From an uncultured Paracoccaceae bacterium (GTDB taxonomy: Bacteria > Pseudomonadota > Alphaproteobacteria > Rhodobacterales > Rhodobacteraceae): a stretch of DNA of 64,000 nucleotides. The stretch covers positions 1-64,000 of the forward strand of contig CANNFR010000002.1 of assembly GCA_947503935.1 (NCBI GenBank), read 5' to 3'. Under the pieces are notes generated by a model that made no database searches, was not told where the DNA came from, and saw only the letters and a list, made by a program, of their open reading frames with translations. The position numbers and the translations under genes were made by a program. Positions 19,280 to 27,777 of the stretch are shown here, piece after piece (position 1 is the stretch's first letter; each line of letters begins with the position of its first letter).

Positions 19280-19554
19280 CGGTCACGTTCAGTCTCGACC
19301 CGGGCCTTGTCTGCGGATAGGCTATGATCACTTGGGCAGACCCGCCCGAGATGGAGAGTTTATGCCGACGATTGCGGGACACCGCTAGGGCCTGAGAAGT
19401 AGGCCCGACCCATAGCACCGGCCGGCGCACAACGCGTTTCGGCTAGTTTTTGCGTGGCACACTCTCATCAGTCAAAACAGATGCGGACCCCGTGCCATGC
19501 GCATGGCGCCCTGCCAAACGGCAGAGGCGACGACACGTTGAGAGAAACTGAACA

Positions 19555-20013
19555 ATGAACATTCGACCAACACGCTCAAGCGACATCCCGGCATTGCAGA
19601 GGGTGCTTGACGAAACAGAGCTGTTTCCAGGCGAGATGCTGCCCGACATGCTGGCGGGCTTTCTGTCAGAGACGAATAGCGGGAATCTCTGGCTGACCTG
19701 CGAGGCCGACGAAACGCCCGTGGGCTTTTGCTATGCCACGCCCGAGGCCCTGACCGATGGCACCTGGAACATGCTGGCCATCGCCGTGCTGCCTAAGTTG
19801 CAAGGTGCGGGCCATGGCGGCGCCCTCGTGCGGCACCTTGAAGCCATTTTGAAAGATCGCGGTCAGCGCGTTCTGATTGCTGATACGTCCGGCACCGACG
19901 CGTTTCGCCAAACACGCGCTTTCTATCGCAAGAATGGCTACTCGGAGGAAGCGCGCCTGCGTGATTTCTGGGCCGAGGGCGACGACAAGATCATCTTTTG
20001 GAAGCACCTCTAA
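19555..20013 (+). CDS. GNAT family N-acetyltransferase
   Basis: Acetyl-CoA-dependent acetyltransferase of 152 residues. The acetyl-CoA loop is LQGAGHGGALVRHLE (motif Q/RxxGxG/A) near residue 83, after the beta-bulge strand MLAIAVLP. The C-terminal RAFYRKNGYSEEARLRDF is typical. The acceptor is unknown. A 275-bp upstream stretch carries an 8-codon open frame at 19362-19388 and a small GGGCCT/AGGCCC hairpin, neither convincingly functional. It ends at a hairpin terminator. Confidence 0.87.
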   Translation: MNIRPTRSSDIPALQRVLDETELFPGEMLPDMLAGFLSETNSGNLWLTCEADETPVGFCYATPEALTDGTWNMLAIAVLPKLQGAGHGGALVRHLEAILKDRGQRVLIADTSGTDAFRQTRAFYRKNGYSEEARLRDFWAEGDDKIIFWKHL

Positions 20014-20019
20014 ACCAAA

Positions 20020-20046
20020 GACGGCCGAGATTTACTCTCGGCCGTC
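20020..20046 (-). terminator. terminator between convergent GNAT and binding-protein genes
   Basis: A perfect 11-bp stem (20020-20030 with 20036-20046) has a 5-base loop. On the minus strand it is followed by TTTGGTTT, so it best serves the periplasmic binding protein gene; it may also stop transcription from the GNAT gene. Confidence 0.7.
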
Positions 20047-20095
20047 ACATCTGGTCCTGGCGTCACCCGCCGCGAATCTGTGGCAACAGGTCGCG

Positions 20096-21286
20096 TTACT
20101 CCTGCCCGAGACGGCACTGGCTGACATATTCATTGCTGCGGTCCGTCAGGACCACGCCGACGAAGGCGTTCGTCAGGCCGTTTTCATCGAGGGCTACCTG
20201 GCGGATGACGAAATCCTGGATCGGGTGCTGGTTCGTATCCCAGCGGAACGGGCCGCGTGGTGAGCTAAGCTCAACGCTCAGAAGCGCCTGGCGCAGCACG
20301 TCCTTGTCGCGCGCATCGGGAATGACCTTGGAGGCCTCGATGATCAGGTTCGCCGCATCATATCCCTGAGACGCATAGAGCGACGGGTAGCGCCCGTATT
20401 CCTTGAAGAATTCCTCAACAAAAATGATGTTCGCGGGATAATCGATCTCTTTTACCCATTGTGAAGTGTTCAGAATGCCCAGCGCGTCTTCGCCGATCAC
20501 GTCGATAATCGTCTGATCGAACGAAAAGGCGGGTCCAAATAGCTCCTGCGTGGCGCCCGACGCCTTGTATTGTTTGAAAAAATTCACCCCCATGCCGCCG
20601 GGCAGAAAGAAGAAGACCGAATCCGCACCCGATGCTTTGATCTGCTCAATCACATCCTGATACTCGGTTGCGCCCAGTTCGGTATAGACCTCAGCGGCCA
20701 CATCGCCGCGGAAATACCGCTTGAACCCGGTCAGGGCATCGCGGCCAGCTGGATAGTCGGGGGCCAGGATAAAGGGCTGCTCATATTCCTGCTGGAACAT
20801 GTACGATCCCATCGCTTCATGCAGGTTATCGTTCTGCCAGGCGACGTTGAAATAATACTCATGACACCCTTCGCCAGCCAGCAACGACGGCCCGGCATTG
20901 GGTGAGATGTAGATCCGGCCCGATCCGGTAACTTCCGGCACCAGATCGATCGCCAGGTTCGACCAGACCAGGCCTGTGACGATATCAACATCGTCGGCCA
21001 GCATGCCTTCGACAATCGAGCGCGCCTTTGCGGGATCACGCTCATCGTCCTCGACCTGCAGATCGATCTGCGCGCCAGGGCTCAGCTTCAGCGCCAGTTC
21101 AAAGCCATCACGAATGTCGATGCCAAGGCCCTTGCCGCCACCTGTCAACGTCGTGACGAGGCCCACTTTTATCGGAGCATACCGGTCGGGCTGCTGCGCC
21201 TGTGCGATTGTCGCAGCCGACAAGCCAAATGCGAGTGAGACAGCCGAAATTGTGCGCATGAATGAACGCATCTTCATCCTTGTCAT
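20096..21286 (-). CDS. ABC transporter substrate-binding protein, branched-chain amino acid type
   Basis: Periplasmic receptor of the LivJ-like family, 396 residues. It has a signal peptide (RSFMRTISAVSLAFGLSAAT, cleavage after AQA) and then KVGLVTTLTGGGKGLGIDIRDGFELAL, the standard opening of this family. The body has VIDVIGEDALGIL and SLYASQGYDAANLIIEAS. No permease or ATPase lies beside it, so it is an orphan receptor that must use a transporter encoded elsewhere. The ligand is unknown. GGAG precedes the first ATG. Confidence 0.9.
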   Translation of the reverse strand: MTRMKMRSFMRTISAVSLAFGLSAATIAQAQQPDRYAPIKVGLVTTLTGGGKGLGIDIRDGFELALKLSPGAQIDLQVEDDERDPAKARSIVEGMLADDVDIVTGLVWSNLAIDLVPEVTGSGRIYISPNAGPSLLAGEGCHEYYFNVAWQNDNLHEAMGSYMFQQEYEQPFILAPDYPAGRDALTGFKRYFRGDVAAEVYTELGATEYQDVIEQIKASGADSVFFFLPGGMGVNFFKQYKASGATQELFGPAFSFDQTIIDVIGEDALGILNTSQWVKEIDYPANIIFVEEFFKEYGRYPSLYASQGYDAANLIIEASKVIPDARDKDVLRQALLSVELSSPRGPFRWDTNQHPIQDFVIRQVALDENGLTNAFVGVVLTDRSNEYVSQCRLGQE

Positions 21287-21500
21287 TTAGCTTTGCTCCG
21301 TCCAGATATCTGAGAGTTCTCTTATGGCTCGTAAAGTACGAAAAAGTGGTCGCAATAGGGCTAACCCGACAAAATTATGGCCATTATGGAAAATAACGGT
21401 ACTTAGGCCAAATTTTGCCGCAGGTGTTAACGATGCCCCGTTCTGACAATTGAACTACAGTCACCCAGCTTATAATGCTGACACCGGACATGGAACCCTC

Positions 21501-22529
21501 ATGCCGCAGACAATGCTCGTAACAGGCGCGACGGGCTTCATCGCCAAGCATATCGCCGTGAAATTGTTGAATGCCGGCCATTTCGTTCGGGGTAGCCTCA
21601 GGTCGATGGATCGCGCGACCGAGGTGATCGAGGTGCTTCAACCGCATATGGCGGGCAGGCGGGATTTGACCGAGCGGCTTGATTTCGCCGTGCTCGACCT
21701 CGCCCGGGATGCGGGGTGGGTCGAGGCGATGGATGGGGTGGATGTGCTGATGCACACGGCCTCACCCTTTCCGATGACCCAGCCCAAGGATGACAACGAT
21801 CTCATTCGGCCCGCCGTCGATGGTACCCTGCGCGCCTTGAGGGCCGCGCAAGGCGCAGGGATCAAGCGCGTGATCCTGACGTCGTCCTCGGCGGCAATCA
21901 TCGGCACGGACCTCTCCGATGGGAGGGACAGATATGACGAGGGCGACTGGACCAACCCCGACAGGCCCGGCACCACAGCCTACACCAAATCGAAAACCCT
22001 GGCCGAACGGGCAGCTTGGGAGTTCGTCACCCACGAAGCGCCCGACATGCAACTAACCGCGATCAATCCCGTCTTCGTGCTGGGCCCGCCGCTGGACAAG
22101 CATTACGGAACCTCCTTGCAGGTGATTGAGCGCTGCCTGCGCGGAAAAGACCCGATGCTGCCGCAATTCGCATTTCCCATCGTCGATGTGCGCGACGTGG
22201 CCGAGGCGCATCTGCGAGCCCTAGAGCGGCCGGAAACCGCAGGGCACCGGATCATCGTGGCGGACAAGACGCTGTGGTTTCACGAAATGGCAGAGGTCCT
22301 GAAAGCAGATCACCCAGATCGAAAGATCACGACGCGCAAGGCACCCAATGCCCTCGTCCAGGTCCTGGGCCTTTTCGACCCGGCGATTCGCTCAATCTTG
22401 CCGACGCTGGGCCGGTTCGATCAGGCCTCGAACGCGCGGGCCCGCGACATGCTGGGTCTCGATTTCATTTCAGCCGAAGACGCGGTGCGCGCAGCGGGGG
22501 CCTGGCTGGTAGAGGATGGCCGCGTCTGA
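21501..22529 (+). CDS. NAD(P)-dependent aldehyde reductase / DFR-like extended SDR
   Basis: Extended SDR related to dihydroflavonol and cinnamoyl-CoA reductases, 342 residues. The nucleotide motif VTGATGFIAKHI is at residues 6-17. The LMHTASPFP motif and RVILTSSSAAIIG lead to catalytic Tyr and Lys in AYTKSKTLAE. Bacterial members reduce aldehydes or ketones with NADPH. The ATG at 21501 is chosen over the one at 21450 because the Rossmann motif then sits at its usual distance from the N-terminus. Confidence 0.87.
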   Translation: MPQTMLVTGATGFIAKHIAVKLLNAGHFVRGSLRSMDRATEVIEVLQPHMAGRRDLTERLDFAVLDLARDAGWVEAMDGVDVLMHTASPFPMTQPKDDNDLIRPAVDGTLRALRAAQGAGIKRVILTSSSAAIIGTDLSDGRDRYDEGDWTNPDRPGTTAYTKSKTLAERAAWEFVTHEAPDMQLTAINPVFVLGPPLDKHYGTSLQVIERCLRGKDPMLPQFAFPIVDVRDVAEAHLRALERPETAGHRIIVADKTLWFHEMAEVLKADHPDRKITTRKAPNALVQVLGLFDPAIRSILPTLGRFDQASNARARDMLGLDFISAEDAVRAAGAWLVEDGRV

Positions 22530-22626
22530 GGCCTGAGATCGGTGCTCTGTCAGGATCAGCAAAATGGGGAACCGCACGATCCGGGCGGGGTTAAATCCTG
22601 TTGGCACGCGAATGAAAGGCCGTCCC

Positions 22627-23247
22627 ATGACCACAGCCGCGAAGCCTGGGAAAGAGCCAGGTCTTTTGAATTTTTGCGCCGCCATTGCGGTCCTTGGATC
22701 AATCAGTCTGATCGCCGGAAATGTGGTCGGCAGCCTTGTCGTGCCCGGCCACAATTGGGTTTCCGACACGGTCAGCGACTTGGCAGCAGGCCGATATGAA
22801 ATCATTCAGGATGTCGCGCTTTATGGGTATGCCGGTGCGCTTGTCGCTGCGGCCATCGGCGCGGCGCACAGCCATTCTGGCGGATGGCAGTGGAGTGTGG
22901 GTATCTTCGGGCTGACATTGCTGGCGCTTTGTGTCGTCGTCATCGGGGCCAGAAACGAATACGGCGACAATGACAACGAAGGTGTCGTGATCCACATCTA
23001 TGTGGTCTACGCGCTGGGTGTTCTGTTCACGGCGACATTTCTTGCGATGGCGAAGGGCCTGGGGCGTCACAGCCGCACACTGGAATGGCTCAGCTATATC
23101 TGTGCCGGGCTTTGGTCGGTGGGCGCGGTGATCTTCTTCCTGCTGCCCACGGATATCGATGGCATCTGGGAGCGCGGTTTGGGTATTATCACCGTGGTTT
23201 GGGTCTGCGCCTTTGCGGTGCACCTGAGGCGGATGGCGCGATCGTAA
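22627..23247 (+). CDS. DUF998-like membrane protein
   Basis: A 206-residue integral membrane protein with about six spans. The segment GHNWVSDTVSDLAAGRYEII between the first two spans matches the conserved SDLG-type motif of DUF998 proteins, and GIWERGLGIITVVW precedes the last span. Function unknown. The start at 22627 follows AAAGG; earlier ATGs at 22564 and 22612 are possible but have no ribosome-binding site. It is 97 bp after the reductase gene. Confidence 0.7.
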   Translation: MTTAAKPGKEPGLLNFCAAIAVLGSISLIAGNVVGSLVVPGHNWVSDTVSDLAAGRYEIIQDVALYGYAGALVAAAIGAAHSHSGGWQWSVGIFGLTLLALCVVVIGARNEYGDNDNEGVVIHIYVVYALGVLFTATFLAMAKGLGRHSRTLEWLSYICAGLWSVGAVIFFLLPTDIDGIWERGLGIITVVWVCAFAVHLRRMARS

Positions 23248-23287
23248 AGCGGCCGGCAGGCAAATGAGCCAACGGCCCGCAAGCCCA

Positions 23288-24025
23288 TCATCGCCCCCGC
23301 TGCGAGAGCTGGCCGTAGACGGTCACAAACCGCTCGCGGGCCGCGGGCAGAGGCTTGTCGCCAAGCGCCGGTGCCAGCCAACTTTCGAGGAAATGCCCTG
23401 TCGTCTGCAACCCCGCAACGATGTCTTTCGGTGCTTCGGCCGGCTGGTCTTTCAAAGGCGGCGGCAGCGGCAAAAGGCGGCTGGCCCATTCGCCCGCACC
23501 CTCCGCACTGACAGCGCGGCCTGATTTCGGCGACACATAAATCAGATCGTCCAGGCGGCCTGTCGTCGCGCATTGCGTCAGGTCGAGCCCAAAGCCCAGC
23601 TCCTCCAACAAGGCCAGTTCCCACCGCAGATAGGTTTCGGGCCAGTCGGGGGCTGTGCCCAAAGCATCGAGCAAGGTGATTGTGCGGGTATAGAGCGCAG
23701 GGTGATCCTCACGCTCGGGCAGGGCGAAGCCCAGAAGCGCGGTGACCGAACCAAGCGCTGCCAGCGCCGCACGATCGGCCATGATGTCGGCGCTTCGCGA
23801 CTGAACGGGTTCCACCGCGAAGGTGCCGATATGCTCCTCAAGCCGCGCGCGCCAGGTCACGTCAAGCTGGGCGCCGGGCTGCAGAATGGGCGCGATCTTG
23901 CGGCTGACGCCACCGCGGACCACCCCGGCATGCCGCCCGTGCCGGGCGGTGAACACCTCGATAATCGCCGAGGTCTCGCCGTGTTGCCGGACGCTGAGAA
24001 GCGCCCCCTGATCGCGCCATTCCAT
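23288..24025 (-). CDS. recO: DNA repair protein RecO
   Basis: RecFOR-pathway protein that helps load RecA on SSB-coated single strands. 245 residues. The N-terminal OB fold begins [20 protein letters not shown] and continues [10 protein letters not shown]. The C-terminal helical domain has [19 protein letters not shown] and [20 protein letters not shown], both family hallmarks. The zinc-binding cysteines of some RecO proteins are not evident. The start is the ATG at 24025. It lies downstream of the secreted phosphoesterase-fold gene. Confidence 0.93.
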   Translation of the reverse strand: MEWRDQGALLSVRQHGETSAIIEVFTARHGRHAGVVRGGVSRKIAPILQPGAQLDVTWRARLEEHIGTFAVEPVQSRSADIMADRAALAALGSVTALLGFALPEREDHPALYTRTITLLDALGTAPDWPETYLRWELALLEELGFGLDLTQCATTGRLDDLIYVSPKSGRAVSAEGAGEWASRLLPLPPPLKDQPAEAPKDIVAGLQTTGHFLESWLAPALGDKPLPAARERFVTVYGQLSQRGR

Positions 24026-24065
24026 AGGCCGTACCTTCCCCCGCCACAATCAGGGCTGCAAGGGG

Positions 24066-25163
24066 TCAGGGACGCTGGATATCGATCCAGACCAGACGAT
24101 GGCGTGACGCCTCGGCCACGATATCAGCCAGCGGCTGGGACGCTTCCGGCCAAAGAACGCCCGCATCGGATACGGTCAGATCCGCCGAGGGCAGAACATA
24201 GTCGACCCGCAGGTTGCCGGGGCCCGTATCGTCCCAATCAGCTGTATCGAGCGCGGGCAGGCCGGCATGATCGCGGTTGGCGCCCCCTTGCGCCATAGCA
24301 GCCTCGGCCCCACCCAGGCTGGCCGGTGCGGGATCACTGACAGCGGGATGGGCCAAAAGCGTCTGCATTGCCACGCCCCGGCCATCGCCATCCAGCGGGT
24401 CAAGATTTGCGTCACCCAGAATGACGAAGGGGGGGCGGGGGGCCGCAAAGCCAAGCCGCCCATCCAAGAGCGCGGTCCAGAAGGCCGTTTCATCATGATT
24501 GCGCTTGCCGTTTCTGTCTTCTGGGCCGTCGAAAACAGGGGGTGTCGCGTGCCAGGCCAGAAGGGTCAGCGGCACGCCGGACGGCAGGATCACCGGCACG
24601 GCCCAATGCCCGGTTGTCGACAACCGTTGAACCGCCAATGCCGCGTCCGAGGGGAAAGGAGCGTTGTCCACTTCGGGCAGCAGAACATCTGGCAGATCGC
24701 GCCAGAGAAGGCCTGAGAAATCCTGTGCCCCGGCGTCATCGATGGGATATCGGGACAAGATCGCCATGCCGCCCTGGCCGGCATAATAACCAAACCCTTG
24801 GGCGTCGCCCGGGCCACCGAGCCGCCCGTCTCCGTCCAGATCAATGCCCGATGCCAGGCCCGTATTGGGACGGAAAGCGAAGAGATACGGGTAGGATGTG
24901 CCTGCTTGCGCCAACAGATCAGCAAAGGCCTCAAGCGCGACCAGCTCACGGTCGTAATCGAACGAGGTGAGCAGCAAGATATCGGGCGCCGCGTGGGAAA
25001 TCACCTGCACCACGGCCGCGATCTGGGCGTCTTCTCCACCCTCGAGATCGCGCAGCAAAAGGCCAGGGCCTCGCCGCTTCAGTTCCGCGTTATAGGTCGC
25101 GATGCGGATGGTTTCGGCCGCCGCCGCAAAATGAAAGCTTGCCAACAGAACGGCCGCGATCAG
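24066..25163 (-). CDS. secreted endonuclease/exonuclease/phosphatase-fold protein
   Basis: A metal-dependent phosphoesterase fold with about 365 residues. A signal-like stretch (IAAVLLASFHFAAAA) precedes ETIRIATYNAEL, the EEP opening strand. Later motifs include LLLTSFDYD, GGMAILSRYPI, LLAWHATPPVFDG, VILGDANLDPLDGDG (catalytic Asp/Asn) and DYVLPS with a C-terminal SRHRLVWIDI (catalytic His). No ATG, GTG or TTG starts the signal in frame. The best candidate is a CTG at 25163 that overlaps the upstream stop as CTGA. The substrate (nucleic acid or phospholipid) is unknown. Confidence 0.8.
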   Translation of the reverse strand: MIAAVLLASFHFAAAAETIRIATYNAELKRRGPGLLLRDLEGGEDAQIAAVVQVISHAAPDILLLTSFDYDRELVALEAFADLLAQAGTSYPYLFAFRPNTGLASGIDLDGDGRLGGPGDAQGFGYYAGQGGMAILSRYPIDDAGAQDFSGLLWRDLPDVLLPEVDNAPFPSDAALAVQRLSTTGHWAVPVILPSGVPLTLLAWHATPPVFDGPEDRNGKRNHDETAFWTALLDGRLGFAAPRPPFVILGDANLDPLDGDGRGVAMQTLLAHPAVSDPAPASLGGAEAAMAQGGANRDHAGLPALDTADWDDTGPGNLRVDYVLPSADLTVSDAGVLWPEASQPLADIVAEASRHRLVWIDIQRP

Positions 25164-25993
25164 GCCGGCAGCAATTCGCTTTCGGCCTGCTGGCCCTTGC
25201 GCCGCCTGTCGGCGATCATTTCGGCCACGCGGTACATGGCAATACCACGCATGAAAAGACTTGCGGGAAGAAAGGCCCATGCCGCCATTGTCCATATCAA
25301 AGTGTGACTCGACCCGAAGCTGATCGGATCGAACAGAGAGGTGCCCAGGCGCACGACGACCGGGATGAGAAAGGGCAGGATAAACCCAAGCGCGATGTTG
25401 ACGCGCGCATCGCGATTCAGGCGCTGCACAACGTCGGGACCCGCAGTTGGGTCGAAGGTGGGCAGATTGATCCAGACGTTGAAACCCGCCAGACCACGCG
25501 GCCATTGATTGATCCGCAAAACGACAACGAAGGCGATCAGCGAAAGCAGCGAAATCAGATAGCTGAGGCCGGCACTGGTCCGCACCATGGCAATTTCCTG
25601 CCGGGTCGCGCCGTCGGGCAGCATCTGCACGACCAGCCGAACCGGGCTGAACGGAAAGTCGATGACCTGACCCAGCAAGGCCCCCGAGGCCTGCACGAAG
25701 GTGGTGAATGCATTTGCATGCGTCTCGCCCCTGGCGACGACGGTGATCAGAAGCACCGAGATCAGAAGCGAGATGTATCTGATCCGGTTGAAGGGCGGCG
25801 CATCGCGAAACTCCACGATGCTGGGATAGGACGAGGCATATTCTATCGTGGTCAGCAGGGCCGCGAAGATCGCCACAAGCACCACGATTTCGGCCGTATC
25901 CGGGCTGACATTGGGCAACAAAAGCGAGGGAGATACCACAAGGAACGCGACCAGAACGCCGCGTACAAGGCCATTGGTGATGCGGCCTAGCAT
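25160..25993 (-). CDS. multi-span membrane protein, unknown
   Basis: A 277-residue membrane protein with about six spans: two at the N-terminus (GVLVAFLVVSPSLLLPNV and VVLVAIFAALLTTIEYA), one near residue 75, then three in the second half ending in IWTMAAWAFLPASLFMRGIA. It closes with a basic cytoplasmic tail. No family is recognised. It is the first gene of a minus-strand run into the endonuclease-fold gene, with a 4-base overlap that suggests linked expression, and then recO. Confidence 0.7.
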   Translation of the reverse strand: MLGRITNGLVRGVLVAFLVVSPSLLLPNVSPDTAEIVVLVAIFAALLTTIEYASSYPSIVEFRDAPPFNRIRYISLLISVLLITVVARGETHANAFTTFVQASGALLGQVIDFPFSPVRLVVQMLPDGATRQEIAMVRTSAGLSYLISLLSLIAFVVVLRINQWPRGLAGFNVWINLPTFDPTAGPDVVQRLNRDARVNIALGFILPFLIPVVVRLGTSLFDPISFGSSHTLIWTMAAWAFLPASLFMRGIAMYRVAEMIADRRRKGQQAESELLPA

Positions 25994-26281
25994 GGCAAAG
26001 CCTCCAGGCGCCGCCGCGAACAGCCAATCTTATGTAGAGGCACCATTGTCATGGCGATTACAATCAAACCTTGTATTTACACTGATGGCAGAATTGTGGC
26101 GAGCCACCTAAATTCTGCCATCTTTTTGCCCCAAATCATCCAATTGGACAACCAGACTTCCATTGATGGGTTAACAAACCGACTATTTGGCGGAAATACT
26201 GTCGCCGCTTTGCATCAATGCAATGACCGAATTGTGGCAGCGGACATCACAACCACAAAGGGTTGTGGATAACTCCGACAC
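25994..26281. promoter_or_regulatory. AT-rich intergenic region with palindromes and a DnaA box
   Basis: A 288-bp gap downstream of leuD and upstream of the membrane-protein gene, markedly more AT-rich than its surroundings. It holds a strong hairpin with a T run (26084-26127), a CACAACC/GGTTGTG hairpin (near 26250-26268) and one perfect DnaA box (26264-26272, minus strand). GAATTGTGGC occurs twice (26091-26100 and about 26229-26238). A 73-codon frame on the plus strand exists, but its codon use is unlike the genome. Confidence 0.5.
26084..26127 (+). terminator. strong hairpin plus T5, no gene upstream
   Basis: A perfect 12-bp stem (26084-26095 with 26111-26122), an inner GTGG/CCAC stem and TTTTT immediately after form an intrinsic terminator in the plus direction. 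The nearest plus-strand gene upstream ends at 23247, beyond several minus-strand genes, so it would terminate a short untranslated or small-peptide RNA made inside this gap, or it is a palindromic protein site. Confidence 0.6.
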
Positions 26282-26887
26282 TCAGACCCAAGGGCGTGAT
26301 GCGCTGGCCTGAGTCTCGAACGCGGTGATCGACGCCTCCTTGGCCAGTGTCAGGCCGATATCGTCAAGCCCGTTCAGCAGGCAATGCTTCTTGAAAGCGT
26401 CAACCTCGAAAGCAAAGCTCTGGCCGTCCGAGGCCGTGACCGTCTGCGCCTCAAGATCAACAGTGATCCGCGCATTGGCACCCTTGCGGGCATCTTCCAT
26501 CAGCGTATCGACGGCCTCTTGCGGCAGCACCACCGGCAGAATGCCGTTCTTGAAACAGTTGTTGTAGAAGATATCGGCAAAGCTGGTCGAGATCACGCAG
26601 CGGATGCCGAAATCCAAAAGCGCCCAGGGCGCGTGTTCACGGCTGGAGCCGCAGCCGAAATTGTCACCCGCCACAAGGATCTGGGCATCGCGATAGGCCG
26701 GCTGGTTCAGCACGAAATCCGGGATCTCGTTCCCCTCGCCGTCGAACCGCATCTCATCGAACAGGTTCTGCCCAAGGCCCGACCGCTTGATCGTCTTGAG
26801 GAACTGCTTGGGGATGATCATATCGGTGTCGATATTGACCAGCGGCATCGGAGCCGCAATACCGGTGAGGGTGGTGAACTTGTCCAT
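26282..26887 (-). CDS. leuD: 3-isopropylmalate dehydratase small subunit
   Basis: Small subunit of isopropylmalate isomerase (leucine biosynthesis), partner of LeuC at 30676. 201 residues, normal. Motifs are [19 protein letters not shown] at the N-terminus, [17 protein letters not shown], and [25 protein letters not shown] precedes the ATG. Unlike most relatives it is separated from leuC by about 3.8 kb containing genes on both strands. A DUF4198 gene lies 61 bp upstream on the same strand. Confidence 0.96.
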   Translation of the reverse strand: MDKFTTLTGIAAPMPLVNIDTDMIIPKQFLKTIKRSGLGQNLFDEMRFDGEGNEIPDFVLNQPAYRDAQILVAGDNFGCGSSREHAPWALLDFGIRCVISTSFADIFYNNCFKNGILPVVLPQEAVDTLMEDARKGANARITVDLEAQTVTASDGQSFAFEVDAFKKHCLLNGLDDIGLTLAKEASITAFETQASASRPWV

Positions 26888-26948
26888 CTTCGATCTCCTG
26901 ATAGCGCACCTGCCATAAAGACTTGGCCGGCCTGTGGCAAGGTGCCCG

Positions 26949-27758
26949 CTACTGTGACGGAACGGCGAATGTCAGCGATGCCCAGAGCGTGTGCCAAACA
27001 GCCGCGCCGGGCTCTTCCGGGTCAACCGCCTCCAGCACCACGGCATCTGCCAGATAGGCATGGCCCGGGGCAACCGGCAAGAGGGCGATGCCCCTGTCAT
27101 CCGTGCGGTGCAGCGTCACGCTGACCTCGCCATCAGGCGCCCGGTCGAACAACTCCACCTGAGCGTCCATCCGCGGCGATCCATCAAACAGCACCTGCAC
27201 GGGCAAACCGCCGGATATGTCGTCGATGTAAGGGTTGGCCTCGGCCACGATTTCGGTCCTCAGCCCCGTGACAAGGTCAGATCCCGCGCCATCGCCGATC
27301 GCCACAAGGCTTTTAGCATAGCGGATATAGCTTTCGCGAAACCCTTCACGCGGCAGACCCCGCGCCATGTGCCGTGCCTCGATGTCGGGGAAATCCTTGT
27401 GATCGGCAAAGCGCTGAAACTTGGCCCATTCCTCATATTTGAGGCGATTGGCGCTGGTCTCATGGACGATCACCGCCAGACCATCCCCCAACCCGTCAAG
27501 CTGCAACGCGGGATTGTCGCCCATCCGCCCATCGACAGGTGTCTCCTCAACCCCCTGATAGATGTCGAACCGCGTGAAGCTGCGGGGCAGATAAGACGTG
27601 CTGACGCCGTCCATATTCTCACCGATCCGCAGCCGCGCCTCGAGTTTAGCGCCCGAGGGCAGCATGAATTCCGTTGGTTCGATCCAGAATTCGTGGGCGG
27701 TGCCCTTGCCTGCGCCAAGCGTCAGGGCCAAAGTCACCGCAAGAGGCAGGATACGCAT
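26949..27758 (-). CDS. DUF4198 periplasmic protein (NikM-like)
   Basis: An exported 269-residue protein. The signal peptide [20 protein letters not shown] is followed by the mature start [20 protein letters not shown], the typical opening of DUF4198 proteins, which are linked to nickel or other metal uptake. The body is beta-rich with [19 protein letters not shown] and [18 protein letters not shown] near the end. Predicted signal peptidase cleavage would leave histidine at the N-terminus. Its start codon lies only 19 bp from that of the divergent HupE gene. The frame is open upstream, but only this ATG gives a signal peptide. Confidence 0.85.
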   Translation of the reverse strand: MRILPLAVTLALTLGAGKGTAHEFWIEPTEFMLPSGAKLEARLRIGENMDGVSTSYLPRSFTRFDIYQGVEETPVDGRMGDNPALQLDGLGDGLAVIVHETSANRLKYEEWAKFQRFADHKDFPDIEARHMARGLPREGFRESYIRYAKSLVAIGDGAGSDLVTGLRTEIVAEANPYIDDISGGLPVQVLFDGSPRMDAQVELFDRAPDGEVSVTLHRTDDRGIALLPVAPGHAYLADAVVLEAVDPEEPGAAVWHTLWASLTFAVPSQ

Positions 27759-27777
27759 CCAAGGGGGTCCTTTCGAC

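Noticed and set aside
19362-19388. Eight-codon leader peptide before the GNAT gene
   Set aside because: Reasonable ribosome-binding site but no regulatory codon run, no attenuator and 166 bp away from the gene.
25163-26027. Long open frame running upstream of the endonuclease-fold gene, suggesting a 653-residue protein
   Set aside because: The upstream part is the shadow of the membrane-protein gene in another frame, rich in Arg/His/Cys without domain character.
26051-26272. 73-codon frame on the plus strand in the leuD downstream gap
   Set aside because: Third-position base use is far from the genome norm, no good ribosome-binding site, and a terminator hairpin lies inside it.
26264-26272. 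Possible replication origin because of a perfect DnaA box
   Set aside because: Only one box, no array, no dnaA, hemE or parAB neighbours. A single 9-mer is expected by chance at this scale.
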